This document shows positions 17,297-25,264 of a DNA stretch of 64,000 nt, one piece after another (position 1 is the stretch's first letter; each line of letters starts with the position of its first letter). Source of the stretch: Rhizobium pisi (GTDB taxonomy: Bacteria; Pseudomonadota; Alphaproteobacteria; Rhizobiales; Rhizobiaceae); contig NZ_RJJT01000001.1 in NCBI RefSeq assembly GCF_003938655.1, positions 434,001-498,000 on the forward strand, read 5' to 3'. The translations under genes and the position numbers were made by a program. The notes beneath the pieces are model-generated. The model was not told the DNA's origin. It saw only the letters and a list, made by a program, of their open reading frames with translations, and searched no databases.

Positions 17297-18202
17297 ATGA
17301 CAAGCATTAACACGAACACTTCCGCACAGGCCGCTCTCCAGACGCTGCGCAGCGTTAACCAGGGCCTCAACCAGACGCAGAACCACGTTTCTTCGGGTTA
17401 CCGCGTTGAAAAGGCTTCCGACAACGCGGCTTACTGGTCGATCGCAACGACCATGCGTTCTGATAACAAGGCTCTCTCGGCTGTCTCCGACGCTCTCGGC
17501 GTAGGCGCTGCCAAGGTCGACACCGCTTACACCGCCATGTCCAGCGCCATCGACGTCGTCGGCGACATCAAGGCCAAGCTCGTTGCCGCCACTGAAAACG
17601 GGGTTGACAAGGCCAAGGTGCAGGAAGAAATCGGCCAGCTGCAGCAGCAGCTCCTGAGCATCGCTCAGTCCGCTTCCTTCAACGGCGAAAACTGGGTTGC
17701 TGGCGCTACCGGCACCAAGAGCGTCGTCTCCTCCTTCGTCCGTGACGGCTCCAACGCCGTTTCGGTCACCACGACCGACTATGTTCTCTCCAGCGGCTCC
17801 ATGGGCAACGTCCTGTTCGGCATGAGCGGTGGCCAGGTTGAAACCTCCACGGGTATCCTCGGCACCTCGAACGGTACGGTCGGTTCGATCTTCTCGATGA
17901 GCATCACCAACTTCACCGCCGGCCAGATCCAGACGGCTCTGACCAACGTTGAATCGGCTCTGAAGTCCATGACCAGCGCCGGCGCGGCTCTCGGTTCGCT
18001 CTCCAAGCGCATCGACAACCAGGACGACTTCGTCAACGCTCTGAGCGACTCGATCGACTCCGGTATCGGCCGTCTCGTCGACGCCAACATGGAAGAAGAA
18101 TCCTCCAAGCTCAGCGCCCTGCAGACCCAGCAGCAGCTGGCGATCCAGTCGCTGTCGATCGCGAACTCCTCTTCGCAGAACATCCTGTCGCTGTTCCGCT
18201 AA
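17297..18202 (+). CDS. flaA: Flagellin FlaA
   Basis: A 301-residue filament protein. The N-terminal helix MTSINTNTSAQAALQTLRSVNQ with NHVSSGYRVEKASDNAAYWSIATTMRSDNKALS is the flagellin D0/D1 signature. The C-terminal D1/D0 part includes LVDANMEEESSKLSALQTQQQLAIQSLSIANSS and ends in LFR. The centre is short, as usual in rhizobia, with no large D2/D3 insertion. It is first of four tandem flagellin genes, each with its own leader. In rhizobia FlaA is normally the principal flagellin; letter names after flaA follow position only. Confidence 0.93.
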   Translation: MTSINTNTSAQAALQTLRSVNQGLNQTQNHVSSGYRVEKASDNAAYWSIATTMRSDNKALSAVSDALGVGAAKVDTAYTAMSSAIDVVGDIKAKLVAATENGVDKAKVQEEIGQLQQQLLSIAQSASFNGENWVAGATGTKSVVSSFVRDGSNAVSVTTTDYVLSSGSMGNVLFGMSGGQVETSTGILGTSNGTVGSIFSMSITNFTAGQIQTALTNVESALKSMTSAGAALGSLSKRIDNQDDFVNALSDSIDSGIGRLVDANMEEESSKLSALQTQQQLAIQSLSIANSSSQNILSLFR

Positions 18203-18226
18203 GACCAGTCACTACAGTCTTCCAAG

Positions 18227-18264
18227 TTTCGCGGCCGGGTCATCCCCGGCCGCGAAATGTTTTA
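18227..18264 (+). terminator. Terminator after flaA
   Basis: A perfect 13-bp stem: TTTCGCGGCCGGG at 18227-18239 and CCCGGCCGCGAAA at 18245-18257, followed by TGTTTT. flaA is therefore transcribed separately from flaB. Confidence 0.9.
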
Positions 18265-18336
18265 AAATAAGGTTAACAAAAACGGCTCTAAGTGTCGGAT
18301 ATTTTTACACTATTTCCATTTCGAATTTAGCCTTCC

Positions 18337-18483
18337 TTAACCATCTTGCTGTTTTCTAGGCCCATCGAAACGGCGAGTTAACCTTAACAGAGATGGTTAA
18401 CAGGCATGATGCTGATCGCTGTGGGCCGGCCGAAAATCCGGAATGTCCCTGTTTAAAATCTGCCAACAAGGGGCAAGAAAACT
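18337..18483 (+). promoter_or_regulatory. Promoter and leader of flaB
   Basis: This stretch is strongly alike to the one before flaC over about 147 bases. Shared blocks are TTAACCAT..TGCTGT.TTCT (from 18337), ACGGCGAGTTAACC, GGTTAACAGGCATGA (CATGA 79 bases before the start), TCCGGAATGTCC (47 bases before the start) and ATCTGCCAAC.AGGGGCAA at 18458-18476. In the last block TGCC and GGCA can pair around and over the AGGGG ribosome-binding site. Confidence 0.7.
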
Positions 18484-19392
18484 ATGACGAGCATCAACAC
18501 CAATAACGCTGCAATGGCAGCCCTCCAGACTCTCCGTGGCATCAACCAGGGTCTCCAGACGACTCAGGCTCATGTTTCTTCTGGTTTCCGCGTCGGCAAG
18601 GCATCCGACAACGCTGCTTACTGGTCGATCGCGACGACCATGCGTTCGGACAACAAGGCACTTTCCGCCGTTTCCGACGCTCTCGGCCTCGGCGCCGCTA
18701 AGGTCGATACCGCCTACTCCGCCATGTCCAGCGCCATCGACGTCGTCGGCGACATCAAGGCCAAGCTGGTTGCCGCGACTGAAAACGGTGTCGACAAGGC
18801 CAAGGTCCAGGAAGAAATCGGCCAGCTGCAGCAGCAGCTCCTGAGCGTCGCTCAGTCGGCGTCCTTCTCCGGCGAAAACTGGGTTGCCGGCGCTTCCGGC
18901 ACGAAGAACGTCGTTGCCTCCTTCGTTCGCGACGGTTCTAACGCCGTGTCGGTCGTGATGACCGACTACGTTCTCTCGAACGGCTCCATGGGCAACGTCC
19001 TGTTCGGCATGAGCGGCGGCGCGGTTGAAACCTCCACGGGTATCCTCGGCACCTCGAACGGTACGGTCGGCTCTGTCTTCTCGATGAACATCACCACCTT
19101 CACGCTCGGCCAGATCCAGACGGCTCTGACCAACGTTGAATCGGCTCTGAAGTCCATGACGAGTGCCGGCGCCGCTCTCGGCTCGATCTCCAAGCGCATC
19201 GAACTGCAGGAAGACTTCGTCAACGCTCTTAGCGACTCGATCGACTCCGGTGTCGGCCGTCTCGTCGACGCCAACATGGAAGAAGAATCCTCCAAGCTCA
19301 GCGCCCTGCAGACCCAGCAGCAGCTGGCGGTCCAGTCGCTGTCGATTGCGAATTCCTCTTCGCAGACCATCCTCACGCTGTTCCGCGGCTAA
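18484..19392 (+). CDS. flaB: Flagellin FlaB
   Basis: A 302-residue flagellin, close paralogue of FlaA. It opens MTSINTNNAAMAALQTLRGINQ and ends QTILTLFRG. Long stretches are almost identical to flaA at DNA level, for example around 18730-18840, 19015-19070 and 19262-19330. This points to recent duplication or gene conversion. It differs mainly around residues 115-150 and 200-215. Own promoter and terminator; probably a secondary filament subunit. Confidence 0.92.
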   Translation: MTSINTNNAAMAALQTLRGINQGLQTTQAHVSSGFRVGKASDNAAYWSIATTMRSDNKALSAVSDALGLGAAKVDTAYSAMSSAIDVVGDIKAKLVAATENGVDKAKVQEEIGQLQQQLLSVAQSASFSGENWVAGASGTKNVVASFVRDGSNAVSVVMTDYVLSNGSMGNVLFGMSGGAVETSTGILGTSNGTVGSVFSMNITTFTLGQIQTALTNVESALKSMTSAGAALGSISKRIELQEDFVNALSDSIDSGVGRLVDANMEEESSKLSALQTQQQLAVQSLSIANSSSQTILTLFRG

Positions 19393-19443
19393 TAGCCCGC
19401 GCAAACATCGGCCCGCCGGCCTCCGGCGGGCATCCAGGAATCG

Positions 19444-19477
19444 AGCCGCGGTCCGATGGAGCGCGGCTTTTTTATTT
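19444..19477 (+). terminator. Terminator after flaB
   Basis: AGCCGCG at 19444-19450 pairs with CGCGGCT at 19462-19468, followed by TTTTTATTTT. A further GC-rich hairpin without a T tract (GCCCGCCGG 19411-19419 with CCGGCGGGC 19423-19431) lies just upstream and may protect the message 3' end. Confidence 0.88.
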
Positions 19478-19491
19478 TCGTTAACTGTTGA

Positions 19492-19639
19492 TTAACCATA
19501 ATGCTGTCTTCTGCCGCTAACGAGACGGCGAGTTAACCAAATTTAAAAACCGGTTAACAGGCATGAGGCTGATTTCCCGTTCCCGGTAGCCTTCCGGAAT
19601 GTCCCTTTTTTCCATCTGCCAACTAGGGGCAATCATTTC
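19492..19639 (+). promoter_or_regulatory. Promoter and leader of flaC
   Basis: Counterpart of the flaB region: TTAACCAT..TGCTGTCTTCT, ACGGCGAGTTAACC, GGTTAACAGGCATGA (CATGA at 19562, 78 bases before the start), TCCGGAATGTCC (19593, 47 bases before the start) and ATCTGCCAACTAGGGGCAA. The TGCC/GGCA mini-hairpin over the ribosome-binding site is kept. Confidence 0.7.
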
Positions 19640-20551
19640 ATGACCAGCATTTTGACGAATGTCGCGGCGATGGCCGCTCTTCAGACACTCCGCGGCATCA
19701 ACAATAGCCTTGAGGACACGCAGAACCGCGTATCGTCGGGTTACCGCGTCGAAAAGGCTTCCGACAACGCTGCCTACTGGTCGATCGCGACGACCATGCG
19801 CTCGGACAATAAGGCCCTCTCGGCCGTTTCGGACGCTCTCGGCCTCGGCGCCGCTAAGGTCGACACCGCTTACTCGGCCATGGACAGCGCCATCAACGTC
19901 ATCAGCGAAATCAAGGCAAAGATCGTCGCCGCCACGGAAAAGGGTGTCGACAAGACCAAAATTCAGGAAGAAATCGGCCAACTCCAGCAGCAGCTCTTGA
20001 GCATTGCTCAATCGGCTTCCTTCTCCGGCGAAAACTGGGTTGCCGGCGCTGACGGCACCAAGAGCGTCGTTTCAACCTTCGTCCGCGACGGCAACGGCAA
20101 TGTCTCGGTCAAGACGACGGACTACGTCCTGAGCACGGGCTCCATGGGCAACGTCCTCTTTGGCATGACTTCGGTCGGTGCAATCGAGACGACCTCCGGC
20201 ATCATCGGCACCTCCAACGGCACCATCGGCTCGATCTATTCGATGAACATCAGCACCTTCGGTTCGCCTGAGATCTCTATGGCGCTGACGTCAATCGAGG
20301 CCGGACTGGAGGCGATGACCAAGGCGGCATCCCAGCTTGGTTCGATTTCGACCCGCATCGAACTCCAGGAAAATTTCGTCGGTTCGCTAAGCGATTCCAT
20401 TGACTCAGGTGTCGGGCGCCTCGTGGATGCCAACATGGAAGAGGAATCGAGCAAGCTGACGGCGTTGCAAACACAGCAGCAGTTGGCCATCCAGTCGCTG
20501 TCCATTGCCAACTCCAGCGCCCAGAACATCCTGACGCTCTTCCGCAGCTAA
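19640..20551 (+). CDS. flaC: Flagellin, third tandem copy (FlaC)
   Basis: A 303-residue flagellin that begins MTSILTNVAAMAALQTLRGINNSLEDTQNRVSSGYRVEKASDNAAYWSIATTMRS and ends IANSSAQNILTLFRS. More diverged from flaA and flaB than those two are from each other, chiefly in the central region and around residues 215-250 (SPEISMALTSIEAGLEAMTKAASQL). The gene letter follows position in R. leguminosarum; Sinorhizobium uses different letters for its third and fourth genes. Confidence 0.88.
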   Translation: MTSILTNVAAMAALQTLRGINNSLEDTQNRVSSGYRVEKASDNAAYWSIATTMRSDNKALSAVSDALGLGAAKVDTAYSAMDSAINVISEIKAKIVAATEKGVDKTKIQEEIGQLQQQLLSIAQSASFSGENWVAGADGTKSVVSTFVRDGNGNVSVKTTDYVLSTGSMGNVLFGMTSVGAIETTSGIIGTSNGTIGSIYSMNISTFGSPEISMALTSIEAGLEAMTKAASQLGSISTRIELQENFVGSLSDSIDSGVGRLVDANMEEESSKLTALQTQQQLAIQSLSIANSSAQNILTLFRS

Positions 20552-20615
20552 ATCAGGCGTTGAAGCTGGACCGAATCTTGCGTCATCGTCCACCAGCAAC
20601 CGAAAAGCCTCCCGG

Positions 20616-20648
20616 ACCGCGCCCGAAACGGCGCGGTTCTTCTTTTTA
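20616..20648 (+). terminator. Terminator after flaC
   Basis: ACCGCGCC at 20616-20623 pairs with GGCGCGGT at 20630-20637, followed by TCTTCTTTTT. Confidence 0.85.
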
Positions 20649-20785
20649 TATCAATGGCTTGATCGGTTCTATGCCTGCCGTGCGATGCTCGCTCCTCCGC
20701 TCTTGCCCAAAAGGTTGATATCGAGTTAACCTTGCATTGAGTTGATTTGCTTTTTTTGCGACGCGCCGGCGGAAATCGCCGGAGG

Positions 20786-20850
20786 CATGACGCCACTTCA
20801 GTCGCCGCCGGCAATCCGGCCTGCCCTTTCACCTTTCCGAGACCCTGTCG
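20786..20850 (+). promoter_or_regulatory. Shortened flagellin leader of flaD
   Basis: GGCATGACGCC (CATGA at 20786) and TCCGGCCTGCCC (from 20815) echo the two leader blocks of flaA, flaB and flaC, 29 bases apart. The second block lies only 36 bases from the start codon, so the leader is about 11 bases shorter. The match is weaker than in the other three. Confidence 0.4.
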
Positions 20851-21813
20851 ATGACCGTAAAGATTACCAGCGCGGCCGCGGTGAGTGCGCTTGCAGTGTT
20901 GCGCAGCATCAATAAAGAAGCCAACCAGACCCAACAGCAAGTTTCCTCGGGATATCGTATCGAGACGGCCGCCGACGATGCGTCCTACTGGTCGATCGCG
21001 ACCGTCATGCGCTCGGACAGCACCAATCTCGGCACCATCGGAGATGCGCTCGGCCTCGGCGCCGCCAAGGTGGATGCGACCTATACGGCGATGACCTCGG
21101 CGATCGATCTCATTACCCAGATCCGCACCAAGCTGGTTTCGGCAAAAGAGCCCGGCACCGACAAGGACAAGGTCAACGCCGAGATCAGCCAATACAAGCA
21201 GCAGCTGCAGACGGTCGTCGAGTCGACGTCCTTTGCAGGCGAGAACTGGCTGTTGAATGGTGACGCCGCCGTGCCGCCGACATGGTCGGTCATATCAAGC
21301 TTCGTGCGCGTTCCGACAGGGGAGTACCAGGCGCGGACCATCGATTTCCCGTCGTCGCAGACCATCCTTATCGATAAGAACAATGCCAGCGGCGGCCTGT
21401 TGACCAAATCGGTCGATGCCCAGGCGATCAACAAGAGCGGTACGGGCCCGCGCAACTATTACCTGCTGAACGCCAACTCGACCACGCCGGCGACGGGTAC
21501 GGAGGTTGCCATCGGCAAGAATACGACCGATGCCCAGCTCACGGACATGCTCGATGTGACCGACTCGCTGCTCTCCTCGCTGACGACGACGGCCGCTTCC
21601 ATCGGTGTGATGAAAGCGCGTATCGACGGTCAGATCGACTACACCGCCGATCTGTCGGATTCGATCGACAAGAGCGTCGGCGCCCTGGTCGATACCGACA
21701 TGGACGAGGCTTCCATCCGCCAGAAGGCGATCGAGACCCAGAAGCAGATGGCCGTCGAAGCAATCTCGATCCTCAACACGGCTTCAAGCAAGATCCTCAT
21801 TCTGCTGGAGTAA
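20851..21813 (+). CDS. flaD: Divergent flagellin (FlaD)
   Basis: A 320-residue flagellin with a shared but diverged N-terminus (MTVKITSAAAVSALAVLRSINKEANQTQQQVSSGYRIETAADDASYWSIATVMRSD). The C-terminus (DMDEASIRQKAIETQKQMAVEAISILNTASSKILILLE) differs from the LFR end of the others. The central domain is longer, with Asn/Thr-rich stretches (LLNANSTTPATGTEVAIGKNTTDAQL) that could carry modification. Probably a minor filament subunit. Followed by the FliH-like/motB unit. Confidence 0.88.
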   Translation: MTVKITSAAAVSALAVLRSINKEANQTQQQVSSGYRIETAADDASYWSIATVMRSDSTNLGTIGDALGLGAAKVDATYTAMTSAIDLITQIRTKLVSAKEPGTDKDKVNAEISQYKQQLQTVVESTSFAGENWLLNGDAAVPPTWSVISSFVRVPTGEYQARTIDFPSSQTILIDKNNASGGLLTKSVDAQAINKSGTGPRNYYLLNANSTTPATGTEVAIGKNTTDAQLTDMLDVTDSLLSSLTTTAASIGVMKARIDGQIDYTADLSDSIDKSVGALVDTDMDEASIRQKAIETQKQMAVEAISILNTASSKILILLE

Positions 21814-22014
21814 AGGTGGGCGCGATCACGAATGGCGGCGGCGCCATTCATCCTCGCGCAAGTTTGACTTCCTAGTTTCCGGCATGAAGGCATCGCCCGA
21901 ATCCGTGCCGGCGCAAGGTCAAGCCCTTGCGCGATTCGAAAGGGCATGCCGGAGCGCAAGGTCGTTTTGAGCGGGGCGGGCATGTTGCATGTCCCCGAAT
22001 ACTGGATGGTTTTT

Positions 22015-22644
22015 ATGAGCATTTCGCTTTCCCGGTATTTGAAGGATTTCGGTGAGCCGGAACCATCGGCACCGATGATCGACATGGATGATTTTGCCGG
22101 CGATGGTTTTCCCGAAATCTCGAGCGAACCGGCAATCGACGTCGAGGCGGAGCGCCGTGAAGCCTATGTGCGAGGCCATGCCGCAGCGACCGCGGAATTG
22201 ACCGAGAAATACGAACTCGAGTCGCAGATGCTGACTGAGGTCCATACGCGCGAGATCGAGGAGCTGAAGCTTCGCTACGAAGTCGAGGCGGCGTCGGTCA
22301 TTGCATCCCGCATCCATGATATCGCCGAAGAGGTCGCCGCGCTGGTCAGCGCCGGCGCAGCCGCGGTCATCGCACCCGTCATGACGGAAGCGCTTGCCGC
22401 CAAGGCTACCGAAAGCCTCGCCGCTCTGTTGCGCGACGCCATCCTCGAAGGCGCGGCCGCACCGATCGTCGTCAGGGGGCCGGCGCGGCTCTTCGACAGA
22501 TTGAAAGCCGAGCTCGGCGAACATGCCGACGCGGTTCGCCACTTTGAGACCGACGATATCGATCTTGCCGTCGAAATCGATGAATCCGTGATCGTCACCC
22601 GTATGTCTGCCTGGGCGGCCAGCTTGAAGAAAGTTCTCGAATGA
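22015..22644 (+). CDS. FliH-like export-apparatus protein (candidate)
   Basis: From the ATG at 22015 the product is 209 residues; the frame is open back to 21946 but [17 protein letters not shown] looks like the true start. The layout is that of FliH: a disordered acidic N-terminus, a long charged coiled coil (about 45-95, [26 protein letters not shown]), and a C-terminal domain ending [18 protein letters not shown], then [33 protein letters not shown]. FliH binds FliI and FliN, and no other FliH gene is visible in the window. Its stop overlaps the motB start (ATGA). The identification is inference from architecture, with no catalytic motif to confirm it. Confidence 0.6.
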   Translation: MSISLSRYLKDFGEPEPSAPMIDMDDFAGDGFPEISSEPAIDVEAERREAYVRGHAAATAELTEKYELESQMLTEVHTREIEELKLRYEVEAASVIASRIHDIAEEVAALVSAGAAAVIAPVMTEALAAKATESLAALLRDAILEGAAAPIVVRGPARLFDRLKAELGEHADAVRHFETDDIDLAVEIDESVIVTRMSAWAASLKKVLE

Positions 22645-23969
22645 GCGAAGGCGAAAACCATCACCACGGCAAGAACGAGATCATCATCGTCAAAAGGCAT
22701 GGCGGTGGTGATCACGATGGCGCCCATGGCGGTGCGTGGAAAATTGCCTACGCCGACTTCATGACGGCGATGATGGCGTTCTTCCTCGTCATGTGGCTGG
22801 TCAATGCCGCCAACGAGGAGACCAAGGCCTCGGTCGCGACCTATTTCAACCCGATCAAGCTTGCCGACGAAAAACCGACCGAGAAGGGCGTGAAGAAGCC
22901 CGTCGACAGTGCGGAGGGCGAGGAGAAGAAGGAAAAGTCGAAGCAGAAGGAAGAAAATCCGACTGAGGGCAAATCCGCTGCGGATGGTGACGACCAGACT
23001 TCGACTTCAGGCGATCACACCAATTATTCCGAAGCTGATTTCTTCGAGAACCCCTATTCGGTTCTCGCCGAGATCGCCCAGGAAGTCGGCCAGCAGGCCA
23101 ATGTCAGCGCCAAGGGCGATGGCGGCGCCGCCGATTCCGGACCGGCCACGGGTGCCGATGGCGGCGAGGCCTATCGTGATCCTTTCGATCCGGATTTCTG
23201 GACGAAGCAGGTTGAGGTCACGACTGCGGGCAAAGCGCAGCCTCCGGGCAAGAGCGACCAGCCGGCGGAGAGCGAGACGACCGAGATCGCCAAGGCAGAG
23301 AATGTGAAGCCCGAGGATATCAAGCCGCTGCCCACCGAGCAGAAAACCGCCAAGGAAACCAAGGGCGCGGTCGAGGCCAAGGATGGCAAGGTGGCGGCCG
23401 GCAAATCGCCTGACGAAAAGAAAGCCGAAGCTCAGAAGGACGCCGATCATCAGAAGGATGCGGACAAGACCGAAGAGCAGCAGAAGGAAGCCGAGCAGCA
23501 GCAGAAGAAAGAGGCGGAGCAGTTGCAGCAGCAGATCGCTCAGCAGATCGGCGGCGTTGCCGGCAAGCTCGCCGAGGGTCTGACCGTGACGGCATCGGAA
23601 GGCGGGTTGCTGGTCAGCATATCAGACCAGAACGACGATTCGATGTTCAATGTCGGCTCTGCGGTGCCGCGCCAGGAGATGGTGCTCGCCATGGAAAAGA
23701 TCGGCGCGATCCTCAAGGAGAGGGGCGGGGCGGTCGCCATTCGCGGCCATACGGATGGGCGCCAGTACAAGGGTGCGCAGAATGAGAACTGGCGGCTTTC
23801 GATGGACCGCGCCCAGAGCGCCTATTACATGCTCGTACACGGTGGGCTTGATGAAAACCGTATTTCCCAGGTCTCAGGCTTCGCCGACCGCCGGCTGAAG
23901 CTGCCGTCCGATCCGTTCAACGCGGCCAACCGCCGGATCGAGATCCTGGTGCAGGCGGATCAAGGATAG
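22641..23969 (+). CDS. motB: MotB, peptidoglycan-anchored stator subunit
   Basis: MotB anchors the stator to the cell wall. One membrane segment (about residues 32-55) reads [29 protein letters not shown]; Asp39 in YADF is the channel aspartate. The C-terminal OmpA-like domain is visible as [22 protein letters not shown], then [12 protein letters not shown] and NRRIEILVQ. At 442 residues it is long: about 240 residues of acidic, Lys/Glu/Gln-rich linker separate the two parts, including a coiled coil near residues 265-300 ([22 protein letters not shown]). A long linker suits contact with MotC, a rhizobial partner encoded 4 bases downstream. Confidence 0.94.
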   Translation: MSEGENHHHGKNEIIIVKRHGGGDHDGAHGGAWKIAYADFMTAMMAFFLVMWLVNAANEETKASVATYFNPIKLADEKPTEKGVKKPVDSAEGEEKKEKSKQKEENPTEGKSAADGDDQTSTSGDHTNYSEADFFENPYSVLAEIAQEVGQQANVSAKGDGGAADSGPATGADGGEAYRDPFDPDFWTKQVEVTTAGKAQPPGKSDQPAESETTEIAKAENVKPEDIKPLPTEQKTAKETKGAVEAKDGKVAAGKSPDEKKAEAQKDADHQKDADKTEEQQKEAEQQQKKEAEQLQQQIAQQIGGVAGKLAEGLTVTASEGGLLVSISDQNDDSMFNVGSAVPRQEMVLAMEKIGAILKERGGAVAIRGHTDGRQYKGAQNENWRLSMDRAQSAYYMLVHGGLDENRISQVSGFADRRLKLPSDPFNAANRRIEILVQADQG

Positions 23970-23973
23970 TCGG

Positions 23974-25263
23974 ATGGCGCGTCGGCAGCATCGCTACGTC
24001 AGATTTGTGGCCCTCGGCATGGCGATGCTTTCGCCTGCTGCAGGCAATGCGCAGGATCCGGACGACCTCGCGCCGTACAAGATGTTGCGGTCGCTGCAAT
24101 TCGTGCAGGATTCCGTCGTAACCGGCGATCATTCGGCCGGTGAGATGCAGCGCTTCATGCTGGGCACCATCGACGAGCGGCTGCGCACCGTCGATCCCTC
24201 GATTTTCGACGACGACCGCAACGTCGATGCGGCACTGATCTATGCGATGAGCGGCGGCAATCCCCAGACGCTCGAATATCTGGTTGCTCACGACGTCAAC
24301 GGCTATTTCGACAACCGCGTCACCGATGTGCTGCGCAAATATCTGAGCGGCAAGGGTCTTCTCGTCGCAAAGACGCTGGTGGAAACGGCCAGCGAATATC
24401 GCGACAAGAAGATCGGCCCCTATCTGGCGCTGATCGGCGGCAACGTGCTGATCGCGACGAAGCCGACGGACGCGCTCGATCTCTACGACCAGGCGCGGCT
24501 CGCCGCGCCGGGCACAATCGTCGAAGAGGCGGCGTTGCGTCGCTCCGTCGCCATCTGCCTCGACAAGGGCATGCTCGATAGGGGGATGGCCTATTCGCAG
24601 CGTTATATCAGGCGCTTCCTGCATTCGCCTTATGCCAGCCAGTTCGCCGATCTCTTCGTCAAGCTCGTCGTCGGTCACGATCACGACGTGAAGCCGCAGG
24701 ATGTCGTCGACATCCTGTCTTTCATGGACGCGCCGCGCCAGCGCGAGGTCTATCTGCGCATCGCGCGCGCGGCCGCAATCGCCGGCAAGCCGGAGTTGGC
24801 GCGCATGGCGGTCGAACGCGTGCGGTCTCTCGGCGCCGGCACAGACAATGCCTTCGGCCCGCTCGCGGATTTCTATGGCGGCATGGCCGGTCTTCCCACA
24901 GAGAATATCGACCAGGCGGCGAAGAATGTCAGCGGCATCGACGGTAATGTGCTTTCGCCGCGGGATCAGGCGTTGCAGGAGGCGGCGAGATCCGTCGCCG
25001 ATCAAATCCTGCGCGCTCCCGATCCGGCAAGCCTGACGCAAGCCTCCAATCCTAACACTGATCATCAAGAAATCACTTCTGAAAAGGCCGCGGCGATAGC
25101 CATGCAACCGGGAGCGCCAGGTGCGCTTCCCGAGCCTGTTCCGAGAGGTGTGGCATCGGCTGGCCAGGGCCAGGATACCGACCCCTCATTCAACGCATTT
25201 GTGACGACCAATCGGTCCAAGCTCGACGAGATCGACGGTCTTCTGGCGCAAGAAGGCAACTAA
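23974..25263 (+). CDS. motC: MotC, periplasmic motility protein
   Basis: MotC is a periplasmic protein found in rhizobia that acts on MotB. This 429-residue protein has a signal peptide ending near GNAQ (about residue 27). The mature part is helical and repeat-like (LEYLVAHDVNGYFDNRVTDVLRKYLSGKGLLVAKTLVETASEY, AALRRSVAICLDKGMLDRGMAYSQRYIRRFL). The last ~70 residues are Ala/Pro/Gly-rich. It lies between motB and fliK as in Sinorhizobium. MotE, its chaperone, is encoded in the flgB operon. Confidence 0.9.
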   Translation: MARRQHRYVRFVALGMAMLSPAAGNAQDPDDLAPYKMLRSLQFVQDSVVTGDHSAGEMQRFMLGTIDERLRTVDPSIFDDDRNVDAALIYAMSGGNPQTLEYLVAHDVNGYFDNRVTDVLRKYLSGKGLLVAKTLVETASEYRDKKIGPYLALIGGNVLIATKPTDALDLYDQARLAAPGTIVEEAALRRSVAICLDKGMLDRGMAYSQRYIRRFLHSPYASQFADLFVKLVVGHDHDVKPQDVVDILSFMDAPRQREVYLRIARAAAIAGKPELARMAVERVRSLGAGTDNAFGPLADFYGGMAGLPTENIDQAAKNVSGIDGNVLSPRDQALQEAARSVADQILRAPDPASLTQASNPNTDHQEITSEKAAAIAMQPGAPGALPEPVPRGVASAGQGQDTDPSFNAFVTTNRSKLDEIDGLLAQEGN

Positions 25264-25264
25264 A

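Noticed and set aside
17110..17310. A 66-codon frame covering the flaA leader
   Set aside because: It overlaps the conserved leader element and the start of flaA in another frame, and has no ribosome-binding site or family likeness.
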